A stretch of DNA of 64,000 nucleotides from Streptomyces sp. XY006 (GCF_002237655.1 NZ_NOKT01000008.1:62001-126000), one strand, 5' to 3'. Positions 33,185 to 43,606 are shown, numbered from the stretch's first letter. The notes: a model not told the origin generated them from the sequence alone. Made by a program: numbers and translations.

Positions 33185-34477
33185 TCAGTCCACTGCCACC
33201 GGCACGCGGTGACCCACGCCACGTGCGACGGTCCGCCCGGGACCCCGCGCGGACAGCCGGGAACGCAGGGACAGAAGGGTCAGCAGGGCCAGGACCGTGC
33301 CGCCCATCGGCACCAGGAAGCCGGCGCCGTCCCACAGACGGTCCTCCAGCTGCCCGGCGACCGTGACGGCCGCCGCCTGGCCGAGTGCGACCGCGCCGGT
33401 CAGCCAGGTGAAGGCCTCCGTGCGGGCACCGGCCGGGACCAGGCTCTCGACCAGGGTGTAGCCGGTGATCAGGGCGGGCGCGATGCACACGCCGACCAGC
33501 AGGCCCAGGCCGGCGAGGACCGGTACCGAGTGGGCGGCCCACAGGCCCGACGCGGTCAGCGCGAGCGCGGCGTAGCCGACGACCAGGCGCCGCTGCGGAG
33601 CCAGCTTCCAGGCGATCGCGCCGCACACCAGGCCGGAGAGCATGTTGCCCGCGGCGAAGACGCCGTAGAGCACGCCGTTCAGGCCCGGTTCGCCGATCGA
33701 CTCGGTGAACGCGGCCAGCGAGACCTGCATGCCGCCGAAGACCGTGCCGATGCCGAGGAAGGTCACGATCAGCACGCGCACCCCGGGCACGCGCAGGGCC
33801 GAGACGTGCTCCACGCGCGCGTGGCCGCCGCGCGAGACCGAGGGCTGGGTGCTCTTCTGCGCGGCGAACAGCAGACCGCCGACCAGGGTGAGCGAGGCCT
33901 CCGTGACCAGGCCCGCGGCCGGGTCGACGGCCGTGCACAGGGCGGTGGCCAGCAGCGGCCCGACGACGAAGGTCAGCTCGTCCGTGACGGACTCGAAGGC
34001 CGCCGCGGTGCTCATCAGGGGCGAGTCGCCCAGCTTGACGCCCCAGCGGGCCCGCACCATCGGCCCGACCTGCGGCACCGAGGCGCCGGTCGGGACGGCC
34101 GCCGCGAACAGCGCCCACAGGGGTGCGTCCATGAGCGCCAGCGCCGTCAGCGTCAGCCCGGACAGGGCGTGCAGCAGCACGCCAGGGATCAGCACGGCGC
34201 GCTGCCCGTAGCGGTCGGCGAGGCGTCCGCTGTAGGGCGCGAACAGGGCCATCGAGACACCGGTGACGGCCGCTGCGGCGCCCGCCGCGCCGTAGGAGCC
34301 GGTGGTGTGCTGCACCAGCAGCACGATGGAGATCGTCAGCATCGCGAACGGCTGGCGCGCCGCGAAACCGGGGAGCAGGAACGTCCAGGCGCCGCGGGTG
34401 CGCAGCAGCCGGCCGTATCCCGGGCGGGCGGAAGCCGACGGGTTCTCCGACGTCTTCGAGGTGACCGTGGATGCCAC
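33185..34477 (-). CDS. MFS transporter (12 helices)
   Basis: 430 aa. GVSMALFAPYSGRLADRYGQRAVLIPG holds the motif A loop and TESIGEPGLNGVLYGVFAAGNMLSGLVCG a second-half helix pair. It is a sugar-efflux/SET-like or drug transporter; the substrate is unknown. GTG 34477 is chosen because AAAGGCACGGGCC lies at the right distance and the longer frame (to 34600) is basic non-conserved sequence. Monocistronic. Confidence 0.85.
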   Translation of the reverse strand: MASTVTSKTSENPSASARPGYGRLLRTRGAWTFLLPGFAARQPFAMLTISIVLLVQHTTGSYGAAGAAAAVTGVSMALFAPYSGRLADRYGQRAVLIPGVLLHALSGLTLTALALMDAPLWALFAAAVPTGASVPQVGPMVRARWGVKLGDSPLMSTAAAFESVTDELTFVVGPLLATALCTAVDPAAGLVTEASLTLVGGLLFAAQKSTQPSVSRGGHARVEHVSALRVPGVRVLIVTFLGIGTVFGGMQVSLAAFTESIGEPGLNGVLYGVFAAGNMLSGLVCGAIAWKLAPQRRLVVGYAALALTASGLWAAHSVPVLAGLGLLVGVCIAPALITGYTLVESLVPAGARTEAFTWLTGAVALGQAAAVTVAGQLEDRLWDGAGFLVPMGGTVLALLTLLSLRSRLSARGPGRTVARGVGHRVPVAVD

Positions 34478-34766
34478 GGCCCGTGCCTTTCTGCCGCCTG
34501 GTAGCGCGGCCCCGTCAGCGGGGGGCGCCGAGAGCTGTCCTCTTGCGCGGAACTGCGGTAGATGCCGGGGCCCGGTGAGGAGGGGTGTCCCGACCGCCAT
34601 ACGGTCGCGCCAGCTCTGCGTCAGGCAGAGTTGGTTCGATCTGGGTTCGCCTTCATCCTACAGGGATCAAGGGCTCGTCCCCCTGTGAAAGTGAGCACCA
34701 TGGATCCGTAGGCCTTACAAATGCACAAGGGGGGCCGTACGGCGGTCAAACCGAGCGAATCGCCTG

Positions 34767-36296
34767 TCAGGAGGCCGGTCCGTCCGTTCCCAGCCAGCCG
34801 GCCAGCTTGCCGCCGTGCCCGACCGCACGCAGCCGCTTCTCGGCCGCGTCCCGGACCGGGTCCGTGGCGACCACGAGGAGCTCGTCCCCGCGCTGCAGGA
34901 TCGTGGTCGGCAGCGGCACGAAGGACTCCCCGCCGCGCACGATGAGCGTCACGGCGGCGCCGTGCGGCAGCCGCAGCTCGGCCACCTCCACGCCGTGCAT
35001 CTTCGACCCCTCGGGGATCGCGACGGACAGCAGATGCCCGCGCAGCCGCTCCAGCGGGGCCGACTCGATGCCGAGGTCGGCCGCCTCCGAGTCCTCGCCG
35101 AGGCGCAGCTTGCGGCCCAGCCAGGGCAGTGTCGGGCCCTGCACCAGGGTGTAGACGACGACCAGGACGAAGACGATGTTGAAGATCCGGTCGCTGCCCT
35201 CGACGCCCTTCACCATCGGGATGGTCGCCAGGATGATGGGCACCGCCCCGCGCAGCCCGGCCCAGGACATCAGCGCCGCCTCCCGCCAGGGCACCCGGAA
35301 CGGCAGCAGGCAGGCGAACACGCCCAGCGGACGCGCCACCACGGTCAGGACCAGCCCGATGACCAGCGCGGGGACGATGTCGTCGCCCAGCTCGTGCGGG
35401 GTGACCAGCAGGCCGAGCATGACGAACATGCCGATCTGCGCCAGCCAGCCCAGCCCGTCGGCGAACCCGCGCGTGGCCGGCCAGTGCGGCAGCCGCGCGT
35501 TGCCCATCGCCATGGCGGCCAGGTAGACCGCGAGGAAGCCGCTGCCGTGGGCCAGGGCGCCCGCCGCGTACGCCACCACGGCGATCGCCATGACGGCGAT
35601 CGGGTACAGGCCGGACGCGGGCAACGCCACGTGCCTGAGCCCCCAGGAGCCCAGCCAGCCCACCGCGAGCCCGATGGCCGCGCCGATCGCCAGCTCCAGC
35701 AGGATCTCGCCCAGCAGCACGTACCAGTGCTCGACCGGCCCGGCCGTGGACAGGGACACCACGAGGATGACCACGGGCGCGTCGTTGAAGCCGGACTCCG
35801 CCTCCAGCGTGCCCTTCACGCGCGCGGGCAGGGGGATTTTTCGCAGCACGGAGAACACGGCGGCCGCGTCGGTCGAGGAGACCACCGCCCCGATGATCAG
35901 TGCCTGCCGCCACTCCAGCCCGACCAGGTAGTGCGCGGCCGACGCCGTGACCCCGACGCTCACCGCGACACCGGCCAGCGCCAGTGCCGTGGCGGCCGGC
36001 ATCACCGGCTCGATCTCCTTCCACTTCGTGCCCAGACCGCCCTCGGCCAGGATCACGACCAGCGCCGCGTACCCGATGACCTGGGTCAGCTCGGCGTTGT
36101 CGAAGTGGATGTCCCCGATGCCGTCCTGGCCCATGGCGACGCCGATGCCCAGGTACACGAGCAGGCTGGGGAGCCCGCTGCGCGAGGAGATCCGTACCGC
36201 TGCGACGGCGACGAGCAGGACGAGCGAGCAGACGAGCAGGAGCTGGTTGAGGTGGTGAACAGTCAGCGGCCGAATCCTTCCCTGGCCCGCACGCAC
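34767..36296 (-). CDS. CPA1-type potassium/proton antiporter with RCK C-domain
   Basis: 509 aa. About 12 membrane helices from residue 15: SLLVYLGIGVAMGQDG, the helix-5 motif GFNDAPVVILV with the ND pair of CPA1 exchangers, and SWAGLRGAVPIILATIPM. The C-terminal soluble domain (410-500) is a TrkA-C/RCK fold (LRLPHGAAVTLIVRGGESFVPLPTT). It exchanges K+ or Na+ for protons across the cell membrane. The GTG start at 36296 lies within a CACGCACGCGTGCGTG palindrome (36290-36305); RBS unclear, so the N-terminus is tentative. Confidence 0.88.
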   Translation of the reverse strand: MRAGQGRIRPLTVHHLNQLLLVCSLVLLVAVAAVRISSRSGLPSLLVYLGIGVAMGQDGIGDIHFDNAELTQVIGYAALVVILAEGGLGTKWKEIEPVMPAATALALAGVAVSVGVTASAAHYLVGLEWRQALIIGAVVSSTDAAAVFSVLRKIPLPARVKGTLEAESGFNDAPVVILVVSLSTAGPVEHWYVLLGEILLELAIGAAIGLAVGWLGSWGLRHVALPASGLYPIAVMAIAVVAYAAGALAHGSGFLAVYLAAMAMGNARLPHWPATRGFADGLGWLAQIGMFVMLGLLVTPHELGDDIVPALVIGLVLTVVARPLGVFACLLPFRVPWREAALMSWAGLRGAVPIILATIPMVKGVEGSDRIFNIVFVLVVVYTLVQGPTLPWLGRKLRLGEDSEAADLGIESAPLERLRGHLLSVAIPEGSKMHGVEVAELRLPHGAAVTLIVRGGESFVPLPTTILQRGDELLVVATDPVRDAAEKRLRAVGHGGKLAGWLGTDGPAS

Positions 36297-36534
36297 GCGT
36301 GCGTGGGCTCACGTACATCGCACACGAAGTGGTGGCGCAGCGCGCCGACTACTTCGTTACCTTACCTAACTCTTGACGATTTCTTGACACTCGGGAGGGC
36401 AAGATCGAACGTCCGTCCGCGCCGGTTCCCGACTCCGCGTCAAGGGGCGCAAGGCCCTGCGCCTATCGTTGCTCCAGCGCTCAGTTAAAAGCACAGCCGA
36501 ACCTGCCGCTCGACTTAGGACAGCAAGGACAGCG

Positions 36535-39390
36535 ATGCCCACCGACACCACCGCCTCCACGGGTCAGCAGCCCGTCAAGTCCGGCAGGAGAAAGGGGCGC
36601 AAAGTACGGCTGATCGTGCTCGTCCTGGTGCTGGCCGTCATCGGAGGCGTCGCCTTCGGGGCGTACTGGTCGATCAGCACCGTCCGGGCGTCCTTCCCGC
36701 AGACGAAGGGCACTCTCACGCTGAAGGGCCTCTCGGGACCCGTCGAGGTCAAACGCGACGACTACGGCATCCCGCAGATCTACGCCTCCTCCGACGCGGA
36801 CCTGTTCATGGCCCAGGGCTACGTCCAGGCCCAGGACCGCTTCTACGAGATGGACGTCCGCCGCCACATGGCCGCCGGGCGCCTGTCGGAGATGTTCGGC
36901 GAGGGCCAGGTCGACAACGACGAGTTCCTGCGCACCCTGGGCTGGGACCGGGTCGCCAAGCAGGAGTACGACACCAAGCTGTCGGCGGCCACGAAGAAGT
37001 ACCTCCAGGCCTACGCCGAGGGGGTCAACGCCTACCTCGACGGCAAGGACGGCGAGGACATCTCCCTGGAGTACGCGGCGCTGGGCTTCACCAACGACTA
37101 CAAGCCGCAGAAGTGGACCCCGGTCGACTCGGTGTCCTGGCTGAAGGCGATGGCCTGGGACCTGCGCGGCAACATGCAGGACGAGATCGACCGCGCCCTG
37201 CTGACCAGCCGCCTCGGCCCCAAGCAGATCGCCGACCTGTACCCGAAGTACCCGTACAGCCGGAACAAGGCGATCGTCCAGGAGGGCCAGTACAGCGAGC
37301 TGACCGGCGCCTTCGAGCAGGGCGGCACCGGCGCCTCCGGCACGAACGGCACCTCGGGCACCGCCGGAACCTCCGGCACGAGCGGGACCGCCGGCACGAG
37401 CGGAACCGCCGGCACCGGCGCGGGCACCGCGGGCACGTCCGGCACAGGCGGCACCGCGTCCGGCACGGCCGGCACCGCCTCCGGCACCTCGGGCCTCGAC
37501 AGCCAGCTCACCGGCCTCACCCGCGTCCTGGACGACCTCCCCCCGGCGGTCGGCGTGAACGGCGACGGCATCGGCTCCAACTCCTGGGTGGTCAGCGGCG
37601 AGCACACCATCACCGGCAAGCCGCTGCTGGCCAACGACCCGCATCTCGGACCCTCCCTGCCGTCCGTCTGGTACCAGATGGGCCTGCACTGCCGCAGCGT
37701 CTCCAGCACCTGCCAGTACGACGTCAGCGGCTACACCTTCGCCGGCATGCCGGGCGTGATAATCGGTCACAACCAGGACATCGCCTGGGGCATGACCAAC
37801 TCCGGCGTCGACGTCACGGACCTGTACCTGGAGAAGATCACCGGCGCCGGCTACCTCTACGACGGCAAGGCCAAGCCGTTCGAGACCCGCGAGGAGACCA
37901 TCAAGGTCGCCGGCGGCCCGGCCAAGAAGATCGTCGTCCGCGAGACCAACAACGGGCCCCTGCTCTCCGACCGCGACCAGGAACTCGTGAAGGTCGGCAA
38001 GAAGGCCACCGTCGACACCGCCGCGCCCGACCGGGGCGACGGCTACGGCGTCGCGTTGCGCTGGACCGCCCTGCAGCCGGGCACCAGCATGGAAGCCGTC
38101 TTCGCCATGGGCAAGGCGAGGAACTGGACCGACTTCCGCAAGGCCGCCGCCCTGTTCGAGGTGCCCTCGCAGAACCTGGTCTACGCCGACACCGAGGGCA
38201 ACATCGGCTACACCCTGCCGGGCAGGATCCCCACGCGCGCGGAGGACTACGACGGTTCCCTGCCGGCGCCCGGCTGGGACCCGGAGTACCGCTGGACCGG
38301 CTACATCCCGCAGGACGCGCTGCCCTACGAGTACAACCCGGACCGCGGGTACATCGTCACCGCCAACCAGGCCGTGATCGACGAGGACAAGTACGCCCTC
38401 ACGCTCACCACGGACTGGGGCTACGGCACGCGCAGTCAGCGGATCACCGACCTGATCCAGTCGAAGATCAAGGACGGCGGCAAGATCTCGACGGACGACA
38501 TGCGCCAGATGCAGCTGGACAACAGCAGCGAGATCGCCCGGCTGCTGGTGCCCACCCTGCTGAAGATCGACACCGGCGACAAGGACGTCCGCGAGGCCCA
38601 GAAGCTCCTGGAGGGCTGGGACTACACCCAGGACGCCGACTCGGCGGCCGCCGCGTACTTCAACGCCGTCTGGCGCAATGTCCTGAAGCTGGCCTTCGGC
38701 AACAAGCTGCCCAAGGAACTGCGGCCCAAGGGACAGTGCCTGTGGGTCAAGCCGGTCAACACCACCGGCCCCGCCGACGAGGCCGAGGAGGTCCGCGAGT
38801 GCGGCCAGCGCGCCCCGGACCGCGCGCAGCCCGACGGCGGTGACCGCTGGTTCGAGGTGGTCCGCAAGCTGATGGACCAGCCGAAGAGCGACTGGTGGAA
38901 GACGCCCGAGGTGGGCACCCGCGACGGCGCCGTCAACCGCGACCAGCTGTTCAAGCGGGCCATGGTCGACGCCCGCTGGGAGCTGACCGCCAAGCTCGGC
39001 AAGGACATCGACACCTGGAGCTGGGGCCGGCTGCACCGCCTGTTCCTGAAGAACCAGACCCTCGGCACCGCGGGTCCCGGGTTCGTCCAGTACGCCCTCA
39101 ACCGCGGCCCCTGGGAGCTCAGCGGCGGCGAGGCGACGGTGAACGCGACCGGCTGGAACGCCGCCGGCGGCTACGGGGTGGTGTGGGTGCCGTCCATGCG
39201 GATGGTGGTGAACCTCGGCGACCTCGACAAGTCCCGCTGGATCAACCTCACCGGCGCCTCCGGGCACGCCTACAGCGCCCACTACGTCGACCAGACCGAC
39301 AAGTGGGCCGACGGCGAACTGCTGCCGTGGTCCTTCTCTGACCAGGCGGTCGAGAGCAACACGGCCGACAAGCTGGTGCTCAAGCCGTGA
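36535..39390 (+). CDS. penicillin acylase-family (Ntn) hydrolase
   Basis: 951 aa. An uncleaved signal anchor (VRLIVLVLVLAVIGGVAFGAY, about 25-45) puts the enzyme outside. The alpha chain has DDYGIPQIYASSDADLFMAQGYVQAQDRFYEMD. The beta chain begins at GIGSNSWVVSG (about 342-352), where the Ser after Gly becomes the N-terminal nucleophile. Between the chains a low-complexity Gly-Thr-Ser-Ala stretch (about 267-320) extends the spacer peptide. Family members cleave penicillins, quorum-sensing acyl homoserine lactones or similar amides; the substrate here is unknown. ATG 36535 follows AAGGACAGCG. Confidence 0.92.
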   Translation: MPTDTTASTGQQPVKSGRRKGRKVRLIVLVLVLAVIGGVAFGAYWSISTVRASFPQTKGTLTLKGLSGPVEVKRDDYGIPQIYASSDADLFMAQGYVQAQDRFYEMDVRRHMAAGRLSEMFGEGQVDNDEFLRTLGWDRVAKQEYDTKLSAATKKYLQAYAEGVNAYLDGKDGEDISLEYAALGFTNDYKPQKWTPVDSVSWLKAMAWDLRGNMQDEIDRALLTSRLGPKQIADLYPKYPYSRNKAIVQEGQYSELTGAFEQGGTGASGTNGTSGTAGTSGTSGTAGTSGTAGTGAGTAGTSGTGGTASGTAGTASGTSGLDSQLTGLTRVLDDLPPAVGVNGDGIGSNSWVVSGEHTITGKPLLANDPHLGPSLPSVWYQMGLHCRSVSSTCQYDVSGYTFAGMPGVIIGHNQDIAWGMTNSGVDVTDLYLEKITGAGYLYDGKAKPFETREETIKVAGGPAKKIVVRETNNGPLLSDRDQELVKVGKKATVDTAAPDRGDGYGVALRWTALQPGTSMEAVFAMGKARNWTDFRKAAALFEVPSQNLVYADTEGNIGYTLPGRIPTRAEDYDGSLPAPGWDPEYRWTGYIPQDALPYEYNPDRGYIVTANQAVIDEDKYALTLTTDWGYGTRSQRITDLIQSKIKDGGKISTDDMRQMQLDNSSEIARLLVPTLLKIDTGDKDVREAQKLLEGWDYTQDADSAAAAYFNAVWRNVLKLAFGNKLPKELRPKGQCLWVKPVNTTGPADEAEEVRECGQRAPDRAQPDGGDRWFEVVRKLMDQPKSDWWKTPEVGTRDGAVNRDQLFKRAMVDARWELTAKLGKDIDTWSWGRLHRLFLKNQTLGTAGPGFVQYALNRGPWELSGGEATVNATGWNAAGGYGVVWVPSMRMVVNLGDLDKSRWINLTGASGHAYSAHYVDQTDKWADGELLPWSFSDQAVESNTADKLVLKP

Positions 39391-39422
39391 GGCACCGACC
39401 CGCCGTGCGGCACTGACCCGGC
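39387..39422 (+). repeat. 18-bp duplication at the acylase stop codon
   Basis: CCGTGAGGCACCGACCCG is followed directly by CCGTGCGGCACTGACCCG. The first unit contains the TGA stop of the acylase. It is followed by a GGCGAC microsatellite (about 39419-39455). Confidence 0.8.
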
Positions 39423-39457
39423 GACGGCGACGGCGACGGCGACCGCGACGGCGACAA

Positions 39458-39493
39458 AAAGCGGCCCTCCACGCACGCGTGGAGGGCCGCTTT
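39458..39493 (+). terminator. 16-bp stem terminator between acylase and fthC
   Basis: AAAGCGGCCCTCCACG pairs with CGTGGAGGGCCGCTTT around CACG. It ends in TTT on the plus strand and AAA on the minus, so it can serve both converging genes. Confidence 0.9.
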
Positions 39494-39559
39494 CGGTGTC
39501 AGAGCAGCTTTCCGGCGTCGGGGCCGCTGTCCGATGTCAGGGCCGCTTTCCGGTGTCAG
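39485..39559 (-). repeat. 19-bp repeat, four copies, starting at the fthC stop codon
   Basis: Minus-strand units read CTGACACCGGAAAGCGGCC (39541-39559, then 39522-39540, 39503-39521 and an 18-bp copy at 39485-39502). The first TGA is the stop codon of the cyclo-ligase gene. The last copies run into the terminator stem. Confidence 0.92.
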
Positions 39560-40179
39560 GTCTCCGGCCCGAACCGCCGCACGCCCGACGGCGTCACCAC
39601 CGCGTGCACCGGCCGGTCGTGCGGCTCCTCGGGGACGTGCTCGACGACCTCGGCGTCGTACAGCAGCACCACCAGCGCGGGACGGGCCCCCGCACGCTCC
39701 AGCCGCGCCAGCACCCGGTCGTAGGAGCCGCCGCCGCGGCCCAGGCGCATCCCGCGCGTGTCGACCGCGAGCCCCGGCAGCAGCACGGCGTCGGCCGCGG
39801 TCACCGCGTCCGGCCCGAGGCGTTCGCCCGCGGGCTCGAACAGGTCCATCCGGCCGCCGTGCCGGATCCGCGCGAGCGAGTCCTCGCCCTCGTACCGGCC
39901 CCAGTCGAGGTCGTTGTCGGGCAGCAGTACCGGCAGCAGTACGCGCACGCCCCGGGCGCGCAAGGTGTCCAGGAGCGCGAGCGTCCCGGGTTCACTCCCC
40001 ACGGAGACGTACGCGGCGACCGTGCCGGCCCGCGCCAACTCGGGCAGCTCCAGGGCCCGCCCGGCCAGCTCGGCCGACGATTCCCGCAGGTCATCCGCTG
40101 TCAACCTGTTCCTCACCGCGAGGATCTCGCGCCGCAAACTCCGCTTGTCAGGCTCGCCCGGACGTGCGATAGGCCTCAA
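39556..40179 (-). CDS. 5-formyltetrahydrofolate cyclo-ligase
   Basis: 207 aa. KRSLRREILAVRNRLT is the N-terminal helix, LPDNDLDWGRYEG and LLPGLAVDTRGMRLGRGGGSYDRVLARL the phosphate/ATP-binding core of the family (FAU1/YgfA). It converts 5-formyl-THF to 5,10-methenyl-THF using ATP. TTG 40179 is chosen because GGGAG lies 6 bases before it and it opens at RPIARPGEPDKRSL; an ATG at 40245 would add 22 residues that overlap the galU promoter. Divergent from galU. Confidence 0.9.
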   Translation of the reverse strand: MRPIARPGEPDKRSLRREILAVRNRLTADDLRESSAELAGRALELPELARAGTVAAYVSVGSEPGTLALLDTLRARGVRVLLPVLLPDNDLDWGRYEGEDSLARIRHGGRMDLFEPAGERLGPDAVTAADAVLLPGLAVDTRGMRLGRGGGSYDRVLARLERAGARPALVVLLYDAEVVEHVPEEPHDRPVHAVVTPSGVRRFGPET

Positions 40180-40204
40180 TGGTTGCTCCCGTACCGTCGC
40201 AATA

Positions 40205-40218
40205 CGCTCATATGAGCG
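40205..40218. promoter_or_regulatory. 14-bp palindrome between fthC and galU
   Basis: CGCTCATATGAGCG is a perfect palindrome in the 93-bp divergent region. A TAGGGT -10-like hexamer at 40260-40265 lies 7 bases before the galU ATG, consistent with a leaderless galU message. A role for the palindrome as an operator is unproven. Confidence 0.4.
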
Positions 40219-40272
40219 CCTATGAACCGGAGCCGCAGATTCCATGCAAAGGCACCGGATAGGGTGGCGGGC

Positions 40273-41175
40273 ATGACTCAGTCGCACCCTCGGATCAGCA
40301 AGGCTGTCATCCCCGCAGCAGGCCTCGGCACCCGGTTCCTGCCGGCCACCAAAGCCACTCCCAAGGAGATGCTGCCGGTCGTGGACAAGCCCGCGATCCA
40401 GTACGTGGTCGAGGAGGCCGTCGCGGCGGGTCTCGACGACGTCCTCATGGTGACGGGCCGCAACAAGCGCCCCCTTGAGGACCACTTCGACCGGAACTAC
40501 GAGCTGGAGTCGGCGCTCCAGAAGAAGGGCGACGCCGACCGTCTCGCCAAGGTGCAGGAGTCCAGCGACCTCGCGACCATGCACTACGTCCGCCAGGGCG
40601 ACCCCAAGGGCCTCGGCCACGCCGTGCTGTGCGCCGCCCCGCACGTCGGCCACGAGCCCTTCGCCGTCCTCCTCGGCGACGACCTGATCGATCCCCGCGA
40701 CCCGCTGCTGCAGCGCATGGTCGAGGTCCAGGAACAGCGCGGTGGCAGCGTCATCGCGCTCATGGAGGTCGCCCCGGAGCAGATCCACCTCTACGGCTGC
40801 GCGGCCGTGGAGACCACCGAGGACAGCGACGTCGTCAAGGTCGGCGGCCTCGTCGAGAAGCCGGACCCGGCCGACGCTCCCTCCAACTACGCGGTCATCG
40901 GCCGCTACGTCCTCGACCCGCACATCTTCGACATACTGCGCCGGACGGAGCCGGGCCGCGGTGGCGAGATCCAGCTGACGGACGCGCTGCAGCAGCTCGC
41001 CGAGGACGAGAAGATCGGCGGCCCGGTGCACGGCGTCGTCTTCAAGGGCCGCCGCTATGACACCGGCGACCGCGGCGACTACCTGCGTGCCATTGTCCGA
41101 CTCGCATGCGAACGTGAGGACCTGGGCCCGGACTTCCGGACCTGGCTTCGCAGTTACGTAGCCGAGGAGATGTAG
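40273..41175 (+). CDS. galU: UTP-glucose-1-phosphate uridylyltransferase
   Basis: 300 aa. Nucleotidyltransferase core: VIPAAGLGTRFLPATKATPKEMLPVVDKP (in pieces, 10-38), VLLGDDLID and GEIQLTDALQQL. It makes UDP-glucose for cell-envelope sugars and trehalose. ATG 40273 opens the family start. It ends 4 bp before moeA, whose RBS (GAGGAG) lies inside the galU 3' end, so the genes are coupled. Confidence 0.96.
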   Translation: MTQSHPRISKAVIPAAGLGTRFLPATKATPKEMLPVVDKPAIQYVVEEAVAAGLDDVLMVTGRNKRPLEDHFDRNYELESALQKKGDADRLAKVQESSDLATMHYVRQGDPKGLGHAVLCAAPHVGHEPFAVLLGDDLIDPRDPLLQRMVEVQEQRGGSVIALMEVAPEQIHLYGCAAVETTEDSDVVKVGGLVEKPDPADAPSNYAVIGRYVLDPHIFDILRRTEPGRGGEIQLTDALQQLAEDEKIGGPVHGVVFKGRRYDTGDRGDYLRAIVRLACEREDLGPDFRTWLRSYVAEEM

Positions 41176-41179
41176 CACG

Positions 41180-42520
41180 TTGAGCAGCGCCGCGCCCCGC
41201 GTCACGGACCAGGAGCACTCGGGCCCCGACCACCTCTGGTCGGTGGACGAGCACCTGGAGGACATCCTGGCCACCGTCCGGCCCCTGGAGCCGATCGAGC
41301 TGCATCTGCTCGACGCGCAGGGCTGCGTCCTCGTCGAGGACGTCACGGTGCCGGTGTCCCTGCCGCCCTTCGACAACAGCTCGATGGACGGCTACGCGGT
41401 GCGGGTCGCGGACGTGGCGGGCGCGAGCGAGGAGTTCCCGGCGGCCCTGGAGGTCGTCGGGGACGTCGCCGCCGGCCAGGCGGAACCGCCGCACGTGGGG
41501 CCCGGCCAGGCCGCCCGCATCATGACCGGCGCCCCGCTGCCGCCCGGCGCGGAGACGGTCGTGCCCGTGGAGTGGACCGACGGCGGGCTCGGCGAGGGCC
41601 CGGTGCGCGGGATGCGCGCCCGCAGCCTCGGCCCCGAGGACGCCACCGGCCAGGTGCAGGTGTACCGCCCGGCCGGGGCCCGCGCCCATGTGCGCGCCAA
41701 GGGCAGCGACGTGAAGGCCGGCGACCGCGCCCTGGAGGCCGGCACGATCCTCGGCCCGCCGCAGATCGCCCTGCTCGCCGCCATCGGCCGCGGCAGCGTG
41801 CGGGTGCGCCCGCGCCCGCGCGTGGTGGTGCTCTCCACCGGCAGCGAACTCGTCCAGCCCGGCGAGGAACTGCGCACGGGTCAGATCTACGACTCCAACA
41901 GCTTCGCCCTCACCGCCGCCGCCCGCGACGCCGGCGCCATCGCCTACCGCGTGGGCGCCGTCGCCGACGACGCCGACGGCCTGCGCTCCACCATCGAGGA
42001 CCAGCTGGTCCGCGCCGACCTGATGGTCACCACGGGCGGGGTGAGCGTCGGCGCCTACGACGTCGTCAAGGAGGCCCTGTCCCACGTCGGGGACGAGGAC
42101 GAGCCGGGCAGCGGCGTGGAGTTCCGCAAGCTGGCCATGCAGCCCGGCAAGCCCCAGGGCTTCGGCTCCATCGGCCCCGACCACACCCCGCTGCTGGCCC
42201 TGCCCGGCAACCCGGTGTCGTCGTACGTCTCCTTCGAACTGTTCGTGCGCCCCGCCATCCGCGCCCTCATGGGACTGCCGGACGTCCACCGCCCGACCAC
42301 CCGGGCGACCCTGGCCGCCGACAAGGCGCTGACCTCCCCGAAGGGCCGCCGCCAGTTCCTGCGCGGCACGTACGCGGACGGCCGGGTCACCCCGGTCGGC
42401 GGCGCCGGATCCCACCTGGTCGCGGCCCTGGCCCACGCCGACGCGCTGATCGTCGTCCCCGAGGACACCGAGTCCGTCGAGCCCGGCGCCCCGGTCGAGG
42501 TGGTCCTGCTCGGCCGATAG
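41180..42520 (+). CDS. moeA: molybdopterin molybdotransferase
   Basis: 446 aa. [61 protein letters not shown] and [16 protein letters not shown] are the MoeA/gephyrin-E blocks in order. It inserts molybdate into adenylylated molybdopterin. The TTG start at 41180 follows GAGGAGATGTAGCACG within the end of galU. It heads the moeA-moaC-mog group; moaA, moaD and moaE are not in the window. Confidence 0.95.
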   Translation: MSSAAPRVTDQEHSGPDHLWSVDEHLEDILATVRPLEPIELHLLDAQGCVLVEDVTVPVSLPPFDNSSMDGYAVRVADVAGASEEFPAALEVVGDVAAGQAEPPHVGPGQAARIMTGAPLPPGAETVVPVEWTDGGLGEGPVRGMRARSLGPEDATGQVQVYRPAGARAHVRAKGSDVKAGDRALEAGTILGPPQIALLAAIGRGSVRVRPRPRVVVLSTGSELVQPGEELRTGQIYDSNSFALTAAARDAGAIAYRVGAVADDADGLRSTIEDQLVRADLMVTTGGVSVGAYDVVKEALSHVGDEDEPGSGVEFRKLAMQPGKPQGFGSIGPDHTPLLALPGNPVSSYVSFELFVRPAIRALMGLPDVHRPTTRATLAADKALTSPKGRRQFLRGTYADGRVTPVGGAGSHLVAALAHADALIVVPEDTESVEPGAPVEVVLLGR

Positions 42521-42602
42521 CCGCTGGTTGGGGGTACCGTGTCGCGCACAGCAGGCCCGTGCGCCGCACCGCGACGGGCCCGGACCGGGAGCGCCACACA
42601 GC

Positions 42603-43112
42603 ATGAGCACGCAGGACCCACGCACGCAGGACGGCTCCACGCACAGCAGGCTGACGCACCTCGACGAGGCGGGTGCCGCCCGCATGGTGGACGTGTCGGA
42701 GAAGGACGTGACCGCGCGCACCGCCCGCGCCAGCGGACGCGTCCTCGTCTCGCCCCGTGTGATCGAGCTGCTGCGCGGTGAGGGCGTCCCCAAGGGAGAC
42801 GCCCTCGCGACCGCGCGCATCGCCGGGATCATGGGGGCCAAACGCACCCCCGACCTGATCCCGCTCTGCCACCCGTTGTCGGTGTCCGGTGTGAAACTGG
42901 ACCTGTCGGTCGCGGACGACGCCGTGGAGATCCTGGCCACCGTGAAGACCACGGACCGCACGGGCGTCGAGATGGAGGCCCTCACCGCGGTCTCCGTCGC
43001 CGCGCTCACCGTGATCGACATGGTCAAGGCGGTCGACAAGGGAGCGGTCATCACGGACGTACGGGTCGAGGAGAAGACGGGCGGCAAGTCGGGCGACTGG
43101 AGCCGGACATGA
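42603..43112 (+). CDS. moaC: cyclic pyranopterin monophosphate synthase
   Basis: 169 aa. [26 protein letters not shown] (the catalytic pocket) and [20 protein letters not shown] with the conserved Lys-Ala-Val-Asp-Lys are all present. It converts the MoaA product to cyclic pyranopterin monophosphate in molybdenum cofactor synthesis. ATG 42603 follows GGGAGCGCCACACAGC. The 4-bp ATGA overlap with mog shows coupling. Confidence 0.95.
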   Translation: MSTQDPRTQDGSTHSRLTHLDEAGAARMVDVSEKDVTARTARASGRVLVSPRVIELLRGEGVPKGDALATARIAGIMGAKRTPDLIPLCHPLSVSGVKLDLSVADDAVEILATVKTTDRTGVEMEALTAVSVAALTVIDMVKAVDKGAVITDVRVEEKTGGKSGDWSRT

Positions 43113-43606
43113 CGTACCGCGCTCTCGTCGTGACGGCCTCCAACCGGGCCGCCGCGGGCATCTACGAGGACAAGGGCGGCCCGCTGATCGCCGACGGCCT
43201 GAAGGGCTTCGGCTTCGCGGTCGAGGGCCCGCAGGTCGTCCCCGACGGCGACCCGGTCGAGGCGGCCCTGCGCGCCGGGGTCGAGGCGGGCTACGACGTC
43301 ATCGTCACCACCGGCGGCACGGGCATCTCGCCCACCGACCGCACCCCCGAGGCCACGCGCCGGGTGATCGACCACGAGGTGCCCGGCATCGCCGAGGCCA
43401 TCCGGGCGTTCGGCCGGCAGAAGGTGCCGACCGCGGCGCTCTCCCGGGGCCTGGCCGGAGTGGCCGGGGGCACCCTGATCGTCAATCTGCCCGGTTCCAG
43501 CGGCGGTGTCAGGGACGGCCTCGCCGTGCTGGAGCCGCTGCTGGTCCACGCCGTCGAGCAGCTGCGCGGCGGCGACCACCCCAGACCCGACGGGGGTGCG
43601 AGCTGA
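43109..43606 (+). CDS. mog: MogA/MoaB molybdopterin adenylyltransferase
   Basis: 165 aa. [35 protein letters not shown] and [13 protein letters not shown] are the MPT-binding family blocks. It adenylylates molybdopterin before MoeA acts. It overlaps moaC by 4 bp and its stop overlaps the CTG start of the next gene. Confidence 0.93.
   Translation: MTYRALVVTASNRAAAGIYEDKGGPLIADGLKGFGFAVEGPQVVPDGDPVEAALRAGVEAGYDVIVTTGGTGISPTDRTPEATRRVIDHEVPGIAEAIRAFGRQKVPTAALSRGLAGVAGGTLIVNLPGSSGGVRDGLAVLEPLLVHAVEQLRGGDHPRPDGGAS

Noticed and set aside
36290-36305. CACGCACGCGTGCGTG as an operator
   Set aside because: It overlaps the presumed antiporter start and is a simple CG-alternating palindrome; similar ACGCACGCGT occurs by the terminator at 39471, so chance is likely.
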